Shown piece after piece: positions 1 through 7,800 of a DNA stretch of 64,000 bases. The first letter of the stretch is position 1; each line of letters begins with the position of its first letter. Source of the stretch: Mycetocola zhadangensis (GTDB lineage: Bacteria; Actinomycetota; Actinomycetes; Actinomycetales; Microbacteriaceae); the NCBI RefSeq assembly GCF_003668565.1, contig NZ_RCWJ01000003.1:248001-312000 (forward strand), given 5' to 3'. The position numbers and the translations under genes are program-made. Below the pieces are notes generated by a model. The model was not told the origin of the DNA and ran no database searches. It saw only the letters and a list, made by a program, of their open reading frames with translations.

Positions 1-48
1 CAGCACCAGGCCGGCGGCGGCGAGCGCTCGGATCGCGGGAGTGTTCAT
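1..48 (-). CDS. N-terminus of an unidentified, possibly exported protein (partial)
   Basis: An ATG on the minus strand at 48 opens a frame that runs off the left edge of the window. The 16 visible residues read MNTPAIRALAAAGLVL, an N-terminus that resembles the start of a signal peptide or membrane anchor (Arg followed by an Ala/Leu stretch). No functional domain is visible. It is divergent from the lipoprotein gene at 231, so the roughly 180 bp between them should hold both promoters. The call rests only on the start codon and hydrophobic character. Confidence 0.4.
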   Translation of the reverse strand, partial: MNTPAIRALAAAGLVL

Positions 49-230
49 GCCCACACCATAACGAGAAGCACAGCCGCCGATCTGGAGCTTGACAGGCCGC
101 GACAACTGTGGGGCGAACGGGCGATCATCCGCCCTGCGCTAGTGTCGAACGAGCACTGCCCCGAGCGTCTTTTCGGGACGCCCGAATCCGGGAAACCGCA
201 ATGACCGAACGACTGAATGAGGACAAACCT

Positions 231-632
231 GTGAAGATCCGCAAGCTGAGTGCCGTTGTTCTTGCCGGCCTGGTCGCGACGGTCCTTGTGGCATGCGGCG
301 GAGGATCCGCGGTGGCATCCAAGACGGAGTCATCACTGAATGAGGTGCCGGGTGTGGTGTCCGCGAAAACCGAGTTCCGGAACAGCGCAGGCATGAGCTC
401 GCGCATCAATGTGCGCATCATCGCGTCACCCGATGCCGACCTGTACACCGTGCTTGACGATTCGCTTCGCGCGTTTGCTGACGCGTCAGGAGACACAAAG
501 GGCTCCATCTCCGTGTCATATTACGTGCACACCGAGGGAGCCGAAGAGACCGGCATCCGTCCCGATGCTGCCGGCCTGAAAACGACGCCGTCGGTGGACG
601 ACATCCGCAACTACGCCGGTTACGGCGGCTAA
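231..632 (+). CDS. Small secreted lipoprotein of unknown function
   Basis: 133 residues. The frame is open further upstream, but the GTG at 231 fits best: it follows an AGGA at 220-223 and gives a textbook lipoprotein signal (MKIRKLSAVV, hydrophobic core, then a VLVAC lipobox with the lipidated Cys near residue 19). The rest is a compact soluble domain of about 110 residues with no motif I recognise. It ends 226 bp before the transporter binding-protein gene, so it could share its regulation but need not be in the same transcript. Function unknown; membrane-anchored outside the cell is inferred from the lipobox. Confidence 0.75.
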   Translation: MKIRKLSAVVLAGLVATVLVACGGGSAVASKTESSLNEVPGVVSAKTEFRNSAGMSSRINVRIIASPDADLYTVLDDSLRAFADASGDTKGSISVSYYVHTEGAEETGIRPDAAGLKTTPSVDDIRNYAGYGG

Positions 633-720
633 ACCTCACGTGAGCGTCGCGCGAGTATGCCGCACTCGAGCGGCGTCTCGCCAAATATGACGAAACAAAT
701 TCGGTGCCGAGAGCCGAATT

Positions 721-766
721 CGTAACAGGCCACAACAGAACGTAACGCAAGCCAACATCACGTAAC
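721..766 (+). promoter_or_regulatory. Three CGTAAC direct repeats at exact 20-bp spacing
   Basis: CGTAAC occurs at 721, 741 and 761, each exactly 20 bp from the next, about two helical turns. They lie about 95-140 bp upstream of the transporter operon start at 859 and downstream of the lipoprotein stop. Regular same-face spacing is typical of cooperative operator sites. The binding protein is not known. Confidence 0.45.
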
Positions 767-858
767 CGTGAGTTTGACGTCGCCTCGACCTTCGCCAGTC
801 TTGGGCTACTCGATCGGAATTCATTTCGACCGCCGCCACCCATCCTGGAGAAGAACTC

Positions 859-2496
859 ATGCCTGTTACCCGCGGACGATCCACGCTCGGTCTCGCGCTC
901 CTGATGAGCGCAACACTTCTCTCCGGATGCGCGTCCGGAAGTGCGGCCGAAAAGTCGAGCACCGGCGACCCCGTCGACGGCGGCACGCTCGCCCTCTCCA
1001 TCTCGACCGAGCCGGGGTGCCTCGACTCGCACTCGATCTCGGCCACGCAGCACCAGTTGCTCGGCCGCATCATCTACGACAACCTCGTCACGCTCGACGA
1101 GGACGGCAACATTGCGCCATACCTGGCGAAGAGCTGGGACATCTCGGAGGACGGCAAAACCTACACGTTCACGCTTGAGGAGGGGGTGACGTTCAGCGAT
1201 GGGTCGCCGTGGAACGCCGAGGTGCTCGGGCAGAACTTCGAGCACATGAGGGACCCGGCCACGAAGTCGCCGCTGGCCGCCGCCTACATCGCGCCGTACG
1301 TCGACGGCACAGTGATCGACGAGTACACCTTTGAGGCGCACCTCTCATACGCATACACTCCCTTCCTCTACAACCTCGCCCAGTCGTGGCTCGCCATGAC
1401 CTCGGGCAAGGCGATCACCGAATCACCAGAGACGCTGTGCCAGGCGCCGGTCGGATCCGGGCCGTTCGTCGTCGAGGACTACAAGGTCGGCCAGAGCATC
1501 AGCTACGTCAAGCGGGAGGGTTACAACTGGGGGCCGGATTGGCTCGGCTACGACGGCGAAGCGCACCTCGACGGCATTGAGATCACTGTTGTTCCTGAGG
1601 CCGTCATCCGGTACGAGACACTCGTCTCGGGCCAGTACGACATCACCGAGAATCTCCCGCCGCAGAACGCCGCAGCCATTGAAGCGAACGACGCGTTCGT
1701 TTACGAGAACCTCATTCGAGCTGGCAGCCCGTACGCGCTGAGCTTCAACCTGTCACGGGCACCGTTCGACGACATCCGGGTGCGTGAGGCCTTTGTCGCG
1801 GCCGTCGACCGGGACGCGGTGACAGACAGCGTCGGTTTCGGTACATACACGCCCAAGGACAACTTCCTCTCCTCCAAGACGCCGTACTACGACGAGACCA
1901 CAGAGGGCAAGCTCGACTACGATCCCGATCAGGCGAACGACCTGCTTGACGAGGCCGGCTGGACCGTAAAAGACAGTGACGGTTACCGCACGAAGGACGG
2001 CAAACGACTCACAGTTGTTGTTCCAACCGTCGAGAGCGCGACGCCGAGCGCCCTGCTTGTGCAGCTCCAGGGCGAGGTCAAGAAGGTCGGCATCGAGCTC
2101 AAAGTCGACCAGTACCCGCAGGCGCAGCTGACCGAGATCCGGTACGCGGGCGACTACGACGGCCTGGCCGGCGTCTGGCACACCAACACGCCTGACGTGC
2201 TCTTCATCCGTCACCACAGCAGCGAGATCACCGGTGAGCGCATCGGACAGAACTCGTCGTACCTCTCCGACCCCGAGCTCGACGAACTGCTCCAGGCAAG
2301 CCGCGGTGCGACAGACGGTGACGAGGCGCGTGAGGCGTACTCGAAGGCCCAGCACAGGCTTCTCGAACTGGTGCCGGGCCTGCCGCTCTACGAGAACCCC
2401 AGCCAGTGGGCGTACGCCAAGAACACGGTCCAGGGAATCGTCACAGACACCTCCCACCCGGTGCCCGTCTTCACCAGCGCGTGGCTCGACCGATGA
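859..2496 (+). CDS. ABC transporter substrate-binding lipoprotein, peptide/nickel (family 5) type
   Basis: 545 residues, normal size for a DppA/OppA-like solute-binding protein. The N-terminus has a basic start, a hydrophobic core and the lipobox LLSGC, so the protein is lipid-anchored outside the membrane. The family-5 architecture is seen throughout: a GGTLALSI strand near the mature N-terminus, a YDNLVTLDEDG segment, the W-D-I-S-EDGKTYTFTL block and the PVGSGPF loop near the middle. A GGAG ribosome site precedes the ATG. Its stop overlaps the permease start (ATGA), so it is the first gene of a four-gene importer operon that continues into a flavin monooxygenase. The substrate is not determined by sequence; the neighbouring oxygenases suggest a small sulfur- or nitrogen-containing compound rather than a peptide. 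Confidence 0.9.
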   Translation: MPVTRGRSTLGLALLMSATLLSGCASGSAAEKSSTGDPVDGGTLALSISTEPGCLDSHSISATQHQLLGRIIYDNLVTLDEDGNIAPYLAKSWDISEDGKTYTFTLEEGVTFSDGSPWNAEVLGQNFEHMRDPATKSPLAAAYIAPYVDGTVIDEYTFEAHLSYAYTPFLYNLAQSWLAMTSGKAITESPETLCQAPVGSGPFVVEDYKVGQSISYVKREGYNWGPDWLGYDGEAHLDGIEITVVPEAVIRYETLVSGQYDITENLPPQNAAAIEANDAFVYENLIRAGSPYALSFNLSRAPFDDIRVREAFVAAVDRDAVTDSVGFGTYTPKDNFLSSKTPYYDETTEGKLDYDPDQANDLLDEAGWTVKDSDGYRTKDGKRLTVVVPTVESATPSALLVQLQGEVKKVGIELKVDQYPQAQLTEIRYAGDYDGLAGVWHTNTPDVLFIRHHSSEITGERIGQNSSYLSDPELDELLQASRGATDGDEAREAYSKAQHRLLELVPGLPLYENPSQWAYAKNTVQGIVTDTSHPVPVFTSAWLDR

Positions 2497-3425
2497 CGAT
2501 TCTCCGGCGAATCTCCACGCGGCTGCTCCTCGGAGTGTTCGTGCTCTGGGGTGCTGCAACGCTGACCTTCCTGGCGTTGTACGTCACCCCAGGCGACACG
2601 GCACTGATCATCCTCGGCGGTCCTGACGCCCGTCCGACCGCCGAGGCCATCGCCCAGGTTCGCCAGGACTACCTCCTCGACGAACCGTTCATTGTCCAGT
2701 ACCTGCACTACTTCACCCAGCTCCTGCAGGGAAACCTCGGCGAGTCATACCGGCTGAGAATGCCAGTGACGGATGCCATCGGTCAGCAGGTCGGCCCAAC
2801 CGCTGTCCTCGCAGGAACAGCGGCAGCCCTCGCCCTGGTTTTGACCGTCGCCATTGCGGTTCTCACCGCTCAGCGCACACCCTGGCTCCGCGCCCTGGTA
2901 TCGGGCATCGAGGTGGTGCTCGCCGCCACTCCGAGCTTCATCATCGGATTCGCGCTGCTCATCGTGTTCTCATTCACTCTTCGGCTGGTGCCGGTGGGTG
3001 GCGGTGACGGGCTGGTCCCGCTCATCCTCCCGGCGTTCACGCTTGCGCTCGCCCTGGTCGGTTCACTGTCGCAGGTGCTACGAAACGAACTGGAGGATGT
3101 GCTCGAGCAACCATTCGTTCTCACGGCCAGGGCTCGCGGAATGCGCGACCTGTCAGTGCGGGTGAAACACGCGCTGCGACACGCGATCCTGCCGACCATC
3201 ACGATGTCCGGTTTTGTCCTGGCCGCGCTCCTCGGCGGCTCGGTCATCGTCGAGACGCTGTTCTCCCGGCAGGGGGTCGGCGGGCTCATGCTGAGCTCCG
3301 TCTACAACAAGGACCTCCCCGTTGTGCTCGGCATCGTCCTGATTTCCGCTGCCGTCTACGTCGTCGTCAACCTGATCGTCGACATCCTGTACACCCTTGT
3401 CGACCCGAGAGTAGTCACATCATGA
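2493..3425 (+). CDS. ABC transporter permease, DppB-like
   Basis: 310 residues with six predicted membrane segments. The ATG at 2493 overlaps the stop of the binding-protein gene by 4 bp, which decides the start. The N-terminal hydrophobic helix, the periplasmic YVTPGD segment and the cytoplasmic coupling loop (TARARGMRDLSV followed by a VKHALRHA segment) are typical of the DppB half of family-5 importers. It should pair with the next gene to form the channel. It ends in a 4-bp overlap with that gene. Confidence 0.92.
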   Translation: MTILRRISTRLLLGVFVLWGAATLTFLALYVTPGDTALIILGGPDARPTAEAIAQVRQDYLLDEPFIVQYLHYFTQLLQGNLGESYRLRMPVTDAIGQQVGPTAVLAGTAAALALVLTVAIAVLTAQRTPWLRALVSGIEVVLAATPSFIIGFALLIVFSFTLRLVPVGGGDGLVPLILPAFTLALALVGSLSQVLRNELEDVLEQPFVLTARARGMRDLSVRVKHALRHAILPTITMSGFVLAALLGGSVIVETLFSRQGVGGLMLSSVYNKDLPVVLGIVLISAAVYVVVNLIVDILYTLVDPRVVTS

Positions 3426-4345
3426 CCAGCAGCCACCTCGTGACGGTGCAGAGTGAGGGCATCGCTCCGGCGTTACCCGCCGACGTCAGCCCGCTTCCTG
3501 CGCCTGCTCCGGCGGCACGGCCGAACCGCCGCCGCCGCCGGTTGTCCCCCGGCCTGGTGCTCGCGATTCTGTTCCTCGGCTGGGTGACCGTCGCTTCCCT
3601 GGCTCCCCAACTGCTGACCTCGGTCGACCCGCTCGAGGTGTCACCGGCGAACAGCTTCCTGCCGCCCGGCCCCGGCCACATCTTCGGCACAGACGAGTCA
3701 GGGTCCGACGTGTACAGCCGGATCGTTCACGGCACAGGCACATCGCTCCTCATCGGCCTCGCCGCGACAGCGATCGGTGTGGTGTTCGGCACGATCATCG
3801 GGCTGATTGCCGGGCTCAGCAACAGGGTCGTGGAGAGCGCCGTCATGCGGTTCCTCGACGTCACCCTCGCCGTGCCTGAACTGCTGCTGGCGCTGGTCGT
3901 CATCGCCCTCATCGGCGGCGGCACCCTCAACGCCATCCTCGCCATCGGCGCAGCCGGTATCGCCTACTACGCGCGGCTCGTTCGGGCACAGACCCACATC
4001 GTGCGGCAGTCTGCCTACGTTGAGGCCGCGTCCACCCTCGGCTTCTCCCGCCTCCGGGTCATCGTCACCCACGTTCTCCCCAACGCCATCAAGCCGGTTC
4101 TCGTTCTCGCAACCATCGGCATCGGCGGCGCGATCGGCGCGGGCGCATCGTTGAGCTTCCTGGGCCTCGGCACTCCGCCCCCTGCCCCGGAGTGGGGCGC
4201 GATGCTCTCGGTTGGCCGCAACTTCATCTCCAACGCGCCGTGGCTCATCCTCGTGCCATCCGCGTTCCTCGTGGCGACGGTGCTCGCCATCACGGCGATC
4301 GGGCGCGAACTGCGTCGCCGTTCGGAAGGCAGGGTTTCCCGATGA
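3422..4345 (+). CDS. ABC transporter permease, DppC-like
   Basis: 307 residues. A proline/arginine-rich cytoplasmic N-terminus of about 40 residues precedes the first membrane helix, followed by the DppC hallmark HIFGTDESGSDVYSRI before the channel domain, and a coupling loop near YVEAASTLGFSRLRV. The C-terminal AGASLSFLGLG segment is also standard for this subunit. Translationally coupled at both ends (ATGA overlaps at 3422 and 4342), so stoichiometric synthesis with its partners is likely. Confidence 0.92.
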   Translation: MTSSHLVTVQSEGIAPALPADVSPLPAPAPAARPNRRRRRLSPGLVLAILFLGWVTVASLAPQLLTSVDPLEVSPANSFLPPGPGHIFGTDESGSDVYSRIVHGTGTSLLIGLAATAIGVVFGTIIGLIAGLSNRVVESAVMRFLDVTLAVPELLLALVVIALIGGGTLNAILAIGAAGIAYYARLVRAQTHIVRQSAYVEAASTLGFSRLRVIVTHVLPNAIKPVLVLATIGIGGAIGAGASLSFLGLGTPPPAPEWGAMLSVGRNFISNAPWLILVPSAFLVATVLAITAIGRELRRRSEGRVSR

Positions 4346-5985
4346 CCGCACCACTGATCGATGTGCGCGGCCTCTCGGTCGACTTCGGCCACAAATCACA
4401 CGCCACAACCGTCGTCCGCGACCTCTCCTTCGAGATCTCCCGCGGCGAATGCCTCGCCCTGGTCGGCGAGTCCGGTTCCGGTAAGTCGGTCACCGCACGC
4501 AGCCTCGTCGGCCTCACCGGCATCGGCTCAACGGTTCGGGCGGAACGGCTCGCGTTTGACGGCACGGACACCCGGAACTGGAGCGACGCCTCATGGCGGT
4601 CGACCCGGGGCGACCGGATCGGTTTCGTGCTGCAGGACGCACTCTCATCACTCGACGTGCTGCGAACGGTGGGCGCGGAGATCGGCGAGCCGCTCAAACT
4701 GCACACAACCCTGTCCAGGCGAGAGCGCACCGCGAAGGTACTCGAACTGCTTCGCCGAGTCGGGGTTCCCGAACCGGAACTGCGGTTCGGACAGTTCCCG
4801 CACCAGCTGTCTGGTGGGCTTCGCCAACGTGCGCTGATCGCGTCGGCGATCGCCGCTGAGCCGGAGTTCCTCATCGCGGACGAACCGACAACGGCGCTGG
4901 ATGCGTCGATCGCGTCCCAGATCCTGCGGCTGCTCGAAACCCTGAAGGGCTCGTCTACCGGCATGCTCGTTGTCAGCCACGACCTCTCGGTCGTCGCGCA
5001 GATCGCCGACCGCATCGCCGTGATGCAGCACGGCGAGATCGTGGAGGAGGGCACGACGGAAGCCGTGCTCTTCGATCCCCAGCACCCGTACACCAAGAGC
5101 CTCATCGCCGCGGTCCCGTCCCCGACCTCGCGTCGACGTCGACTGTCTGCCGTGGACGCCACCGCTGCCGTGGCCGCACCACGGCTGCCGCGACCGGACT
5201 CCGGTTCTGCCCTGGTTGTCGTCGAGAACGTGTCGAAGAGTTTCGTCGGAGCTGACCGGGTGCGCCGGACGGTCGTGGACGACGTGTCGTTCAGCGTCGC
5301 CCGCGGCGCGACCCTCGGGATCGTCGGCGAATCCGGGTCGGGAAAAACCACAACGGCACGCATCCTCGCGAACCTTGAAAATCCGGACTCCGGCTCGGTG
5401 TCCATCGACGCCGTGAGCTGGAGCTCCGCCACCCCGGCGGAGCGAAGCAGGCTGCGCCGGCAGGTTCAGGTGGTCTACCAGGACCCGCTGAGTTCGTTCG
5501 ATCCCCGATTCACCGTGTCGCGGATCATCGGCGAAGCGGTAGCGGCCAGCGGTCGCAGTTCACGCAGCGAACGAGCCGCCCGGGTGTCAGAGCTGCTCGG
5601 CCTTGTCCGGCTGGGGCCGGAGCACTCCGACCGCCGACCGATCGAACTCTCCGGCGGGCAGCGCCAGCGCGTGGCGATCGCCCGGGCACTCGCGGCGAAA
5701 CCCACGCTGCTCGTGCTCGACGAACCGGTGTCGGCTCTCGACGTCTCGGTTCAGGCCCAGGTCCTCGACCTGCTCACCGACCTGCAGGACGAACTGGACC
5801 TCACCTACGTCTTCATTTCGCATGACCTCGGCGTAATCTTCCACATCAGCGACGAGGTGCTCGTGATGAAAGACGGCCGCATCGTCGAAGCTGGCGCTGT
5901 GGACGATGTGTTCAGCCGTCCGTCACACGGGTACACCAGAGGCCTGCTTGACGCGCTGCCCCATTTTGATTCGGCGCGTGCGTAA
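4342..5985 (+). CDS. Fused double ATPase of the peptide-type ABC importer (DppD-DppF fusion)
   Basis: 547 residues holding two complete ABC cassettes. Cassette 1 has Walker A GESGSGKS at residues 42-49, the signature SGGLRQR and Walker B LIADEPT. Cassette 2, starting near residue 300, has Walker A GESGSGKT near residue 328, signature LSGGQRQR and Walker B LVLDEP. The first signature carries Leu where the second has Gln. Both have the H-loop SHDL. The ATG at 4342 overlaps the permease stop, so longer upstream readings are rejected. The fused form is common in actinobacteria and replaces separate DppD and DppF proteins. Confidence 0.93.
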   Translation: MTAPLIDVRGLSVDFGHKSHATTVVRDLSFEISRGECLALVGESGSGKSVTARSLVGLTGIGSTVRAERLAFDGTDTRNWSDASWRSTRGDRIGFVLQDALSSLDVLRTVGAEIGEPLKLHTTLSRRERTAKVLELLRRVGVPEPELRFGQFPHQLSGGLRQRALIASAIAAEPEFLIADEPTTALDASIASQILRLLETLKGSSTGMLVVSHDLSVVAQIADRIAVMQHGEIVEEGTTEAVLFDPQHPYTKSLIAAVPSPTSRRRRLSAVDATAAVAAPRLPRPDSGSALVVVENVSKSFVGADRVRRTVVDDVSFSVARGATLGIVGESGSGKTTTARILANLENPDSGSVSIDAVSWSSATPAERSRLRRQVQVVYQDPLSSFDPRFTVSRIIGEAVAASGRSSRSERAARVSELLGLVRLGPEHSDRRPIELSGGQRQRVAIARALAAKPTLLVLDEPVSALDVSVQAQVLDLLTDLQDELDLTYVFISHDLGVIFHISDEVLVMKDGRIVEAGAVDDVFSRPSHGYTRGLLDALPHFDSARA

Positions 5986-6035
5986 CGGCATCCGCCCTCT
6001 GACATAAATTTCGCACCTAAGAAAAGGAACATTTC

Positions 6036-7286
6036 ATGCCCACTCTCGAGAAGCCCACGGATGCCTCCACCCTCACCGATGAGGAGCTCAGCACGCTTTT
6101 CGCGCCCGTTTTTGAGCGCATTCGGGCGGGCGCTGTTCAGCGGGAGACCGATCGCGAACTGCCGTTCGAGGCTGTCGGCTGGCTGAAGGAGGAGGGGTTT
6201 GGCGCTGTGCGGGTACCCCGCGAATTCGGTGGGCTTGGCGCAAGCGTTCGCCAGCTCGCCCGACTGCTGAGCGAGCTCGGTGCGGCGGACTCGAACCTGC
6301 CGCAACTGTTGCGCGGGCACTTTGCCTTTGTCGAAACGCGCCTGGTGCATCCGGACGCTGTTGTGCGTGAGAAGTGGTTGCGCCGGGTCGCGGCGGGTGA
6401 CCTGGTCGGCAATGCGTCGAGCGAGCTGACCGGCGCCTCGCTCGCCGACGTCAGTACGGTGGTTGCCGAGGAAAATGGGCGCTATTTCGTCACCGGCACG
6501 AAGTATTACAGCACAGGCACGATCTTCGCGGACTGGGTGAGCGGAAGCGCTCGCGACGCTAACGGCGGACGCCTCTCCTACGTCGTGCGCACCGATGCCC
6601 CAGGTGTCGAGCGCCTCGACGACTGGGACGGCTTCGGGCAGCGCCTGACCGGGAGCGGCACCACCATCTTCGATCACGCCGAGGTCGACGCTGATGACCT
6701 CACCCGGTACACCGACGGGCGCATCAACCACGTGACGGCGTTCTTCCAGCTCGTGTTGCTTGCCACCCTGGCCGGCACAGGGAAGGCTGTGCTGCGCGAC
6801 GCCGTCGAGTTCGTGCGCCCGCGCACCCGCACGTTCATCGCGGCCAGCAACCCGCTGCCGCGCGAGGACCCGCTCGTGCAGAGTGTTGTCGGCGAGATCG
6901 CCTCGGCCTCGTTCACGGCCGACGCCCTTGTGGCGAGCGCGGCCGAGGCCGTTGACGCCGCGTACCGCAGCAACGACGGCGGCACCCTGGATGATGCCGC
7001 GGTGACCGCAGCCGAGGTGGCCGTGTTCTCGGCGCAGGTCGCGATCGTCGACGTCGTTCTGGGCGCGGCGACCCGGTTGTTCGAGGTCGGAGGGGCGTCG
7101 GCCGCGTCGTCGGCCCGCAAGCTCGACCGGCACTGGCGCAACGCCCGCACGGTCTCCTCGCACAACCCTGTGATCTACAAGAAGCGCACGGTCGGCGAGT
7201 TCTACCTCAACGACCGCTCCCCGAACGCCGCCTGGAAGGAGCTGCGGGAGGCCGCGCAGGCCGCCACCACCTCGATCACCTCGTAG
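6036..7286 (+). CDS. Acyl-CoA dehydrogenase-fold flavin monooxygenase, DszC/SfnB-like
   Basis: 416 residues. The acyl-CoA dehydrogenase fold is clear: a helical N-terminus ending in GFGAVRVPREFGGLGAS, a middle domain with the flavin-facing NASSELTG and GTKYYSTGTIFADW segments, and a C-terminal helical domain. This motif set belongs to the DszC/SfnB branch, reduced-flavin-dependent oxygenases acting on sulfides, sulfones or thiophenes, rather than fatty-acid enzymes. AAAAGGAA precedes the ATG. It follows the importer ATPase by 50 bp and is probably its cotranscribed catabolic partner. Reduced flavin would come from a reductase not seen here. A role in scavenging organic sulfur is inferred from family and context; a nitrogen or aromatic substrate is possible. 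Confidence 0.82.
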   Translation: MPTLEKPTDASTLTDEELSTLFAPVFERIRAGAVQRETDRELPFEAVGWLKEEGFGAVRVPREFGGLGASVRQLARLLSELGAADSNLPQLLRGHFAFVETRLVHPDAVVREKWLRRVAAGDLVGNASSELTGASLADVSTVVAEENGRYFVTGTKYYSTGTIFADWVSGSARDANGGRLSYVVRTDAPGVERLDDWDGFGQRLTGSGTTIFDHAEVDADDLTRYTDGRINHVTAFFQLVLLATLAGTGKAVLRDAVEFVRPRTRTFIAASNPLPREDPLVQSVVGEIASASFTADALVASAAEAVDAAYRSNDGGTLDDAAVTAAEVAVFSAQVAIVDVVLGAATRLFEVGGASAASSARKLDRHWRNARTVSSHNPVIYKKRTVGEFYLNDRSPNAAWKELREAAQAATTSITS

Positions 7287-7308
7287 GCGGACCGCGGCTG
7301 AAGGTAAT

Positions 7309-7358
7309 AGCGCCGGGAAAAGGACGTCGGAAGCCCATTTCGTCCTTTCCCCGGCGCT
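7309..7358 (+). terminator. Strong hairpin terminator after the monooxygenase gene
   Basis: 18-base arms at 7309-7326 and 7341-7358 (AGCGCCGGGAAAAGGACG and its near-perfect complement, one mismatch) with a 14-base loop, followed by TTCTTC. It starts 23 bp after the monooxygenase stop codon. Confidence 0.75.
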
Positions 7359-7381
7359 TTCTTCGTTGGGGCGCCCATGCC

Positions 7382-7426
7382 GCTGCGGCTGCGGCTGCGG
7401 CTGCGGCTGCGGCTGCGGCTGCGGCT
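7382..7426. repeat. GCTGCG hexanucleotide microsatellite, seven full copies
   Basis: Seven uninterrupted GCTGCG units at 7382-7423 plus a trailing GCT. It lies between a terminator and the first 70-bp palindromic element in a convergent intergenic region. No supported gene covers it, so any slippage would be silent for proteins. Confidence 0.9.
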
Positions 7427-7450
7427 CCAGCCGGGCGTACGCACACTCTG

Positions 7451-7520
7451 GTTACAGGAAATTGCACGCTTATCAGGACGATCCCGCCATCTACGTCCTG
7501 ATAACCGTGCTCTTTCCTGA
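7451..7520. repeat. Palindromic intergenic element, copy 1
   Basis: A 70-bp unit that recurs at 7711-7780. Its core is a 17-base inverted repeat with one mismatch (GCACGCTTATCAGGACG at 7464-7480 against 7494-7510), and a second outer pair CAGGAAA/TTTCCTG at 7455-7461 and 7513-7519 extends the hairpin to about 65 bases. It looks like a REP- or MITE-like dispersed repeat rather than a simple terminator. Confidence 0.8.
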
Positions 7521-7563
7521 AAAGCGGTCGAAGGAGGCGGTGGTGATGCCAGCAACGACGAAA

Positions 7564-7602
7564 ACGGATGCCATCCCGCGAGTCGCGCGGGATGGCATCC
7601 GT
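7564..7602. repeat. Perfect 17-bp inverted repeat containing the CGGATGCC word
   Basis: ACGGATGCCATCCCGCG at 7564-7580 is matched perfectly by its complement at 7586-7602 with a five-base loop. It sits between the two 70-bp palindromic copies. It could terminate transcription in either direction; there is no long T tract on the plus strand. Confidence 0.7.
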
Positions 7603-7710
7603 CATTCTTGTGGTGTTATCAAAGAAGACGGGGGCGCCACCGTCATCCTCATCGCGAGCGTCCTTCTGAGGGTCATCGGCACCGGCCTCAGTTGGGTGTG
7701 GAGTGCACTC

Positions 7711-7780
7711 GTTACAGGGAATCGCACGCTTATCAGGACGATTTCGGCGATCACGTCCTGATAAACGTGCTCTTTCCTGA
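7711..7780. repeat. Palindromic intergenic element, copy 2
   Basis: Second copy of the element at 7451-7520, exactly 260 bp downstream and in the same orientation. The stem arms (7724-7740 and 7754-7770) are the same as in copy 1 except the single unpaired position, while the loop differs (about 13 bases, unrelated). Conserved arms with a free loop indicate that the structure matters. Weaker similarity continues about 18 bp to the right of both copies. Confidence 0.8.
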
Positions 7781-7800
7781 GAAGCCGTCGAAGACGAGGG

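Noticed and set aside
418-1341. 307-codon minus-strand frame over the lipoprotein and binding-protein genes
   Set aside because: Arg-rich translation, no ribosome site, overlaps two genes with clear lipoboxes.
5805-7163. 452-codon minus-strand frame over the DszC/SfnB-like gene
   Set aside because: The plus-strand frame carries a conserved enzyme with all its motifs; the antisense frame has no family features.
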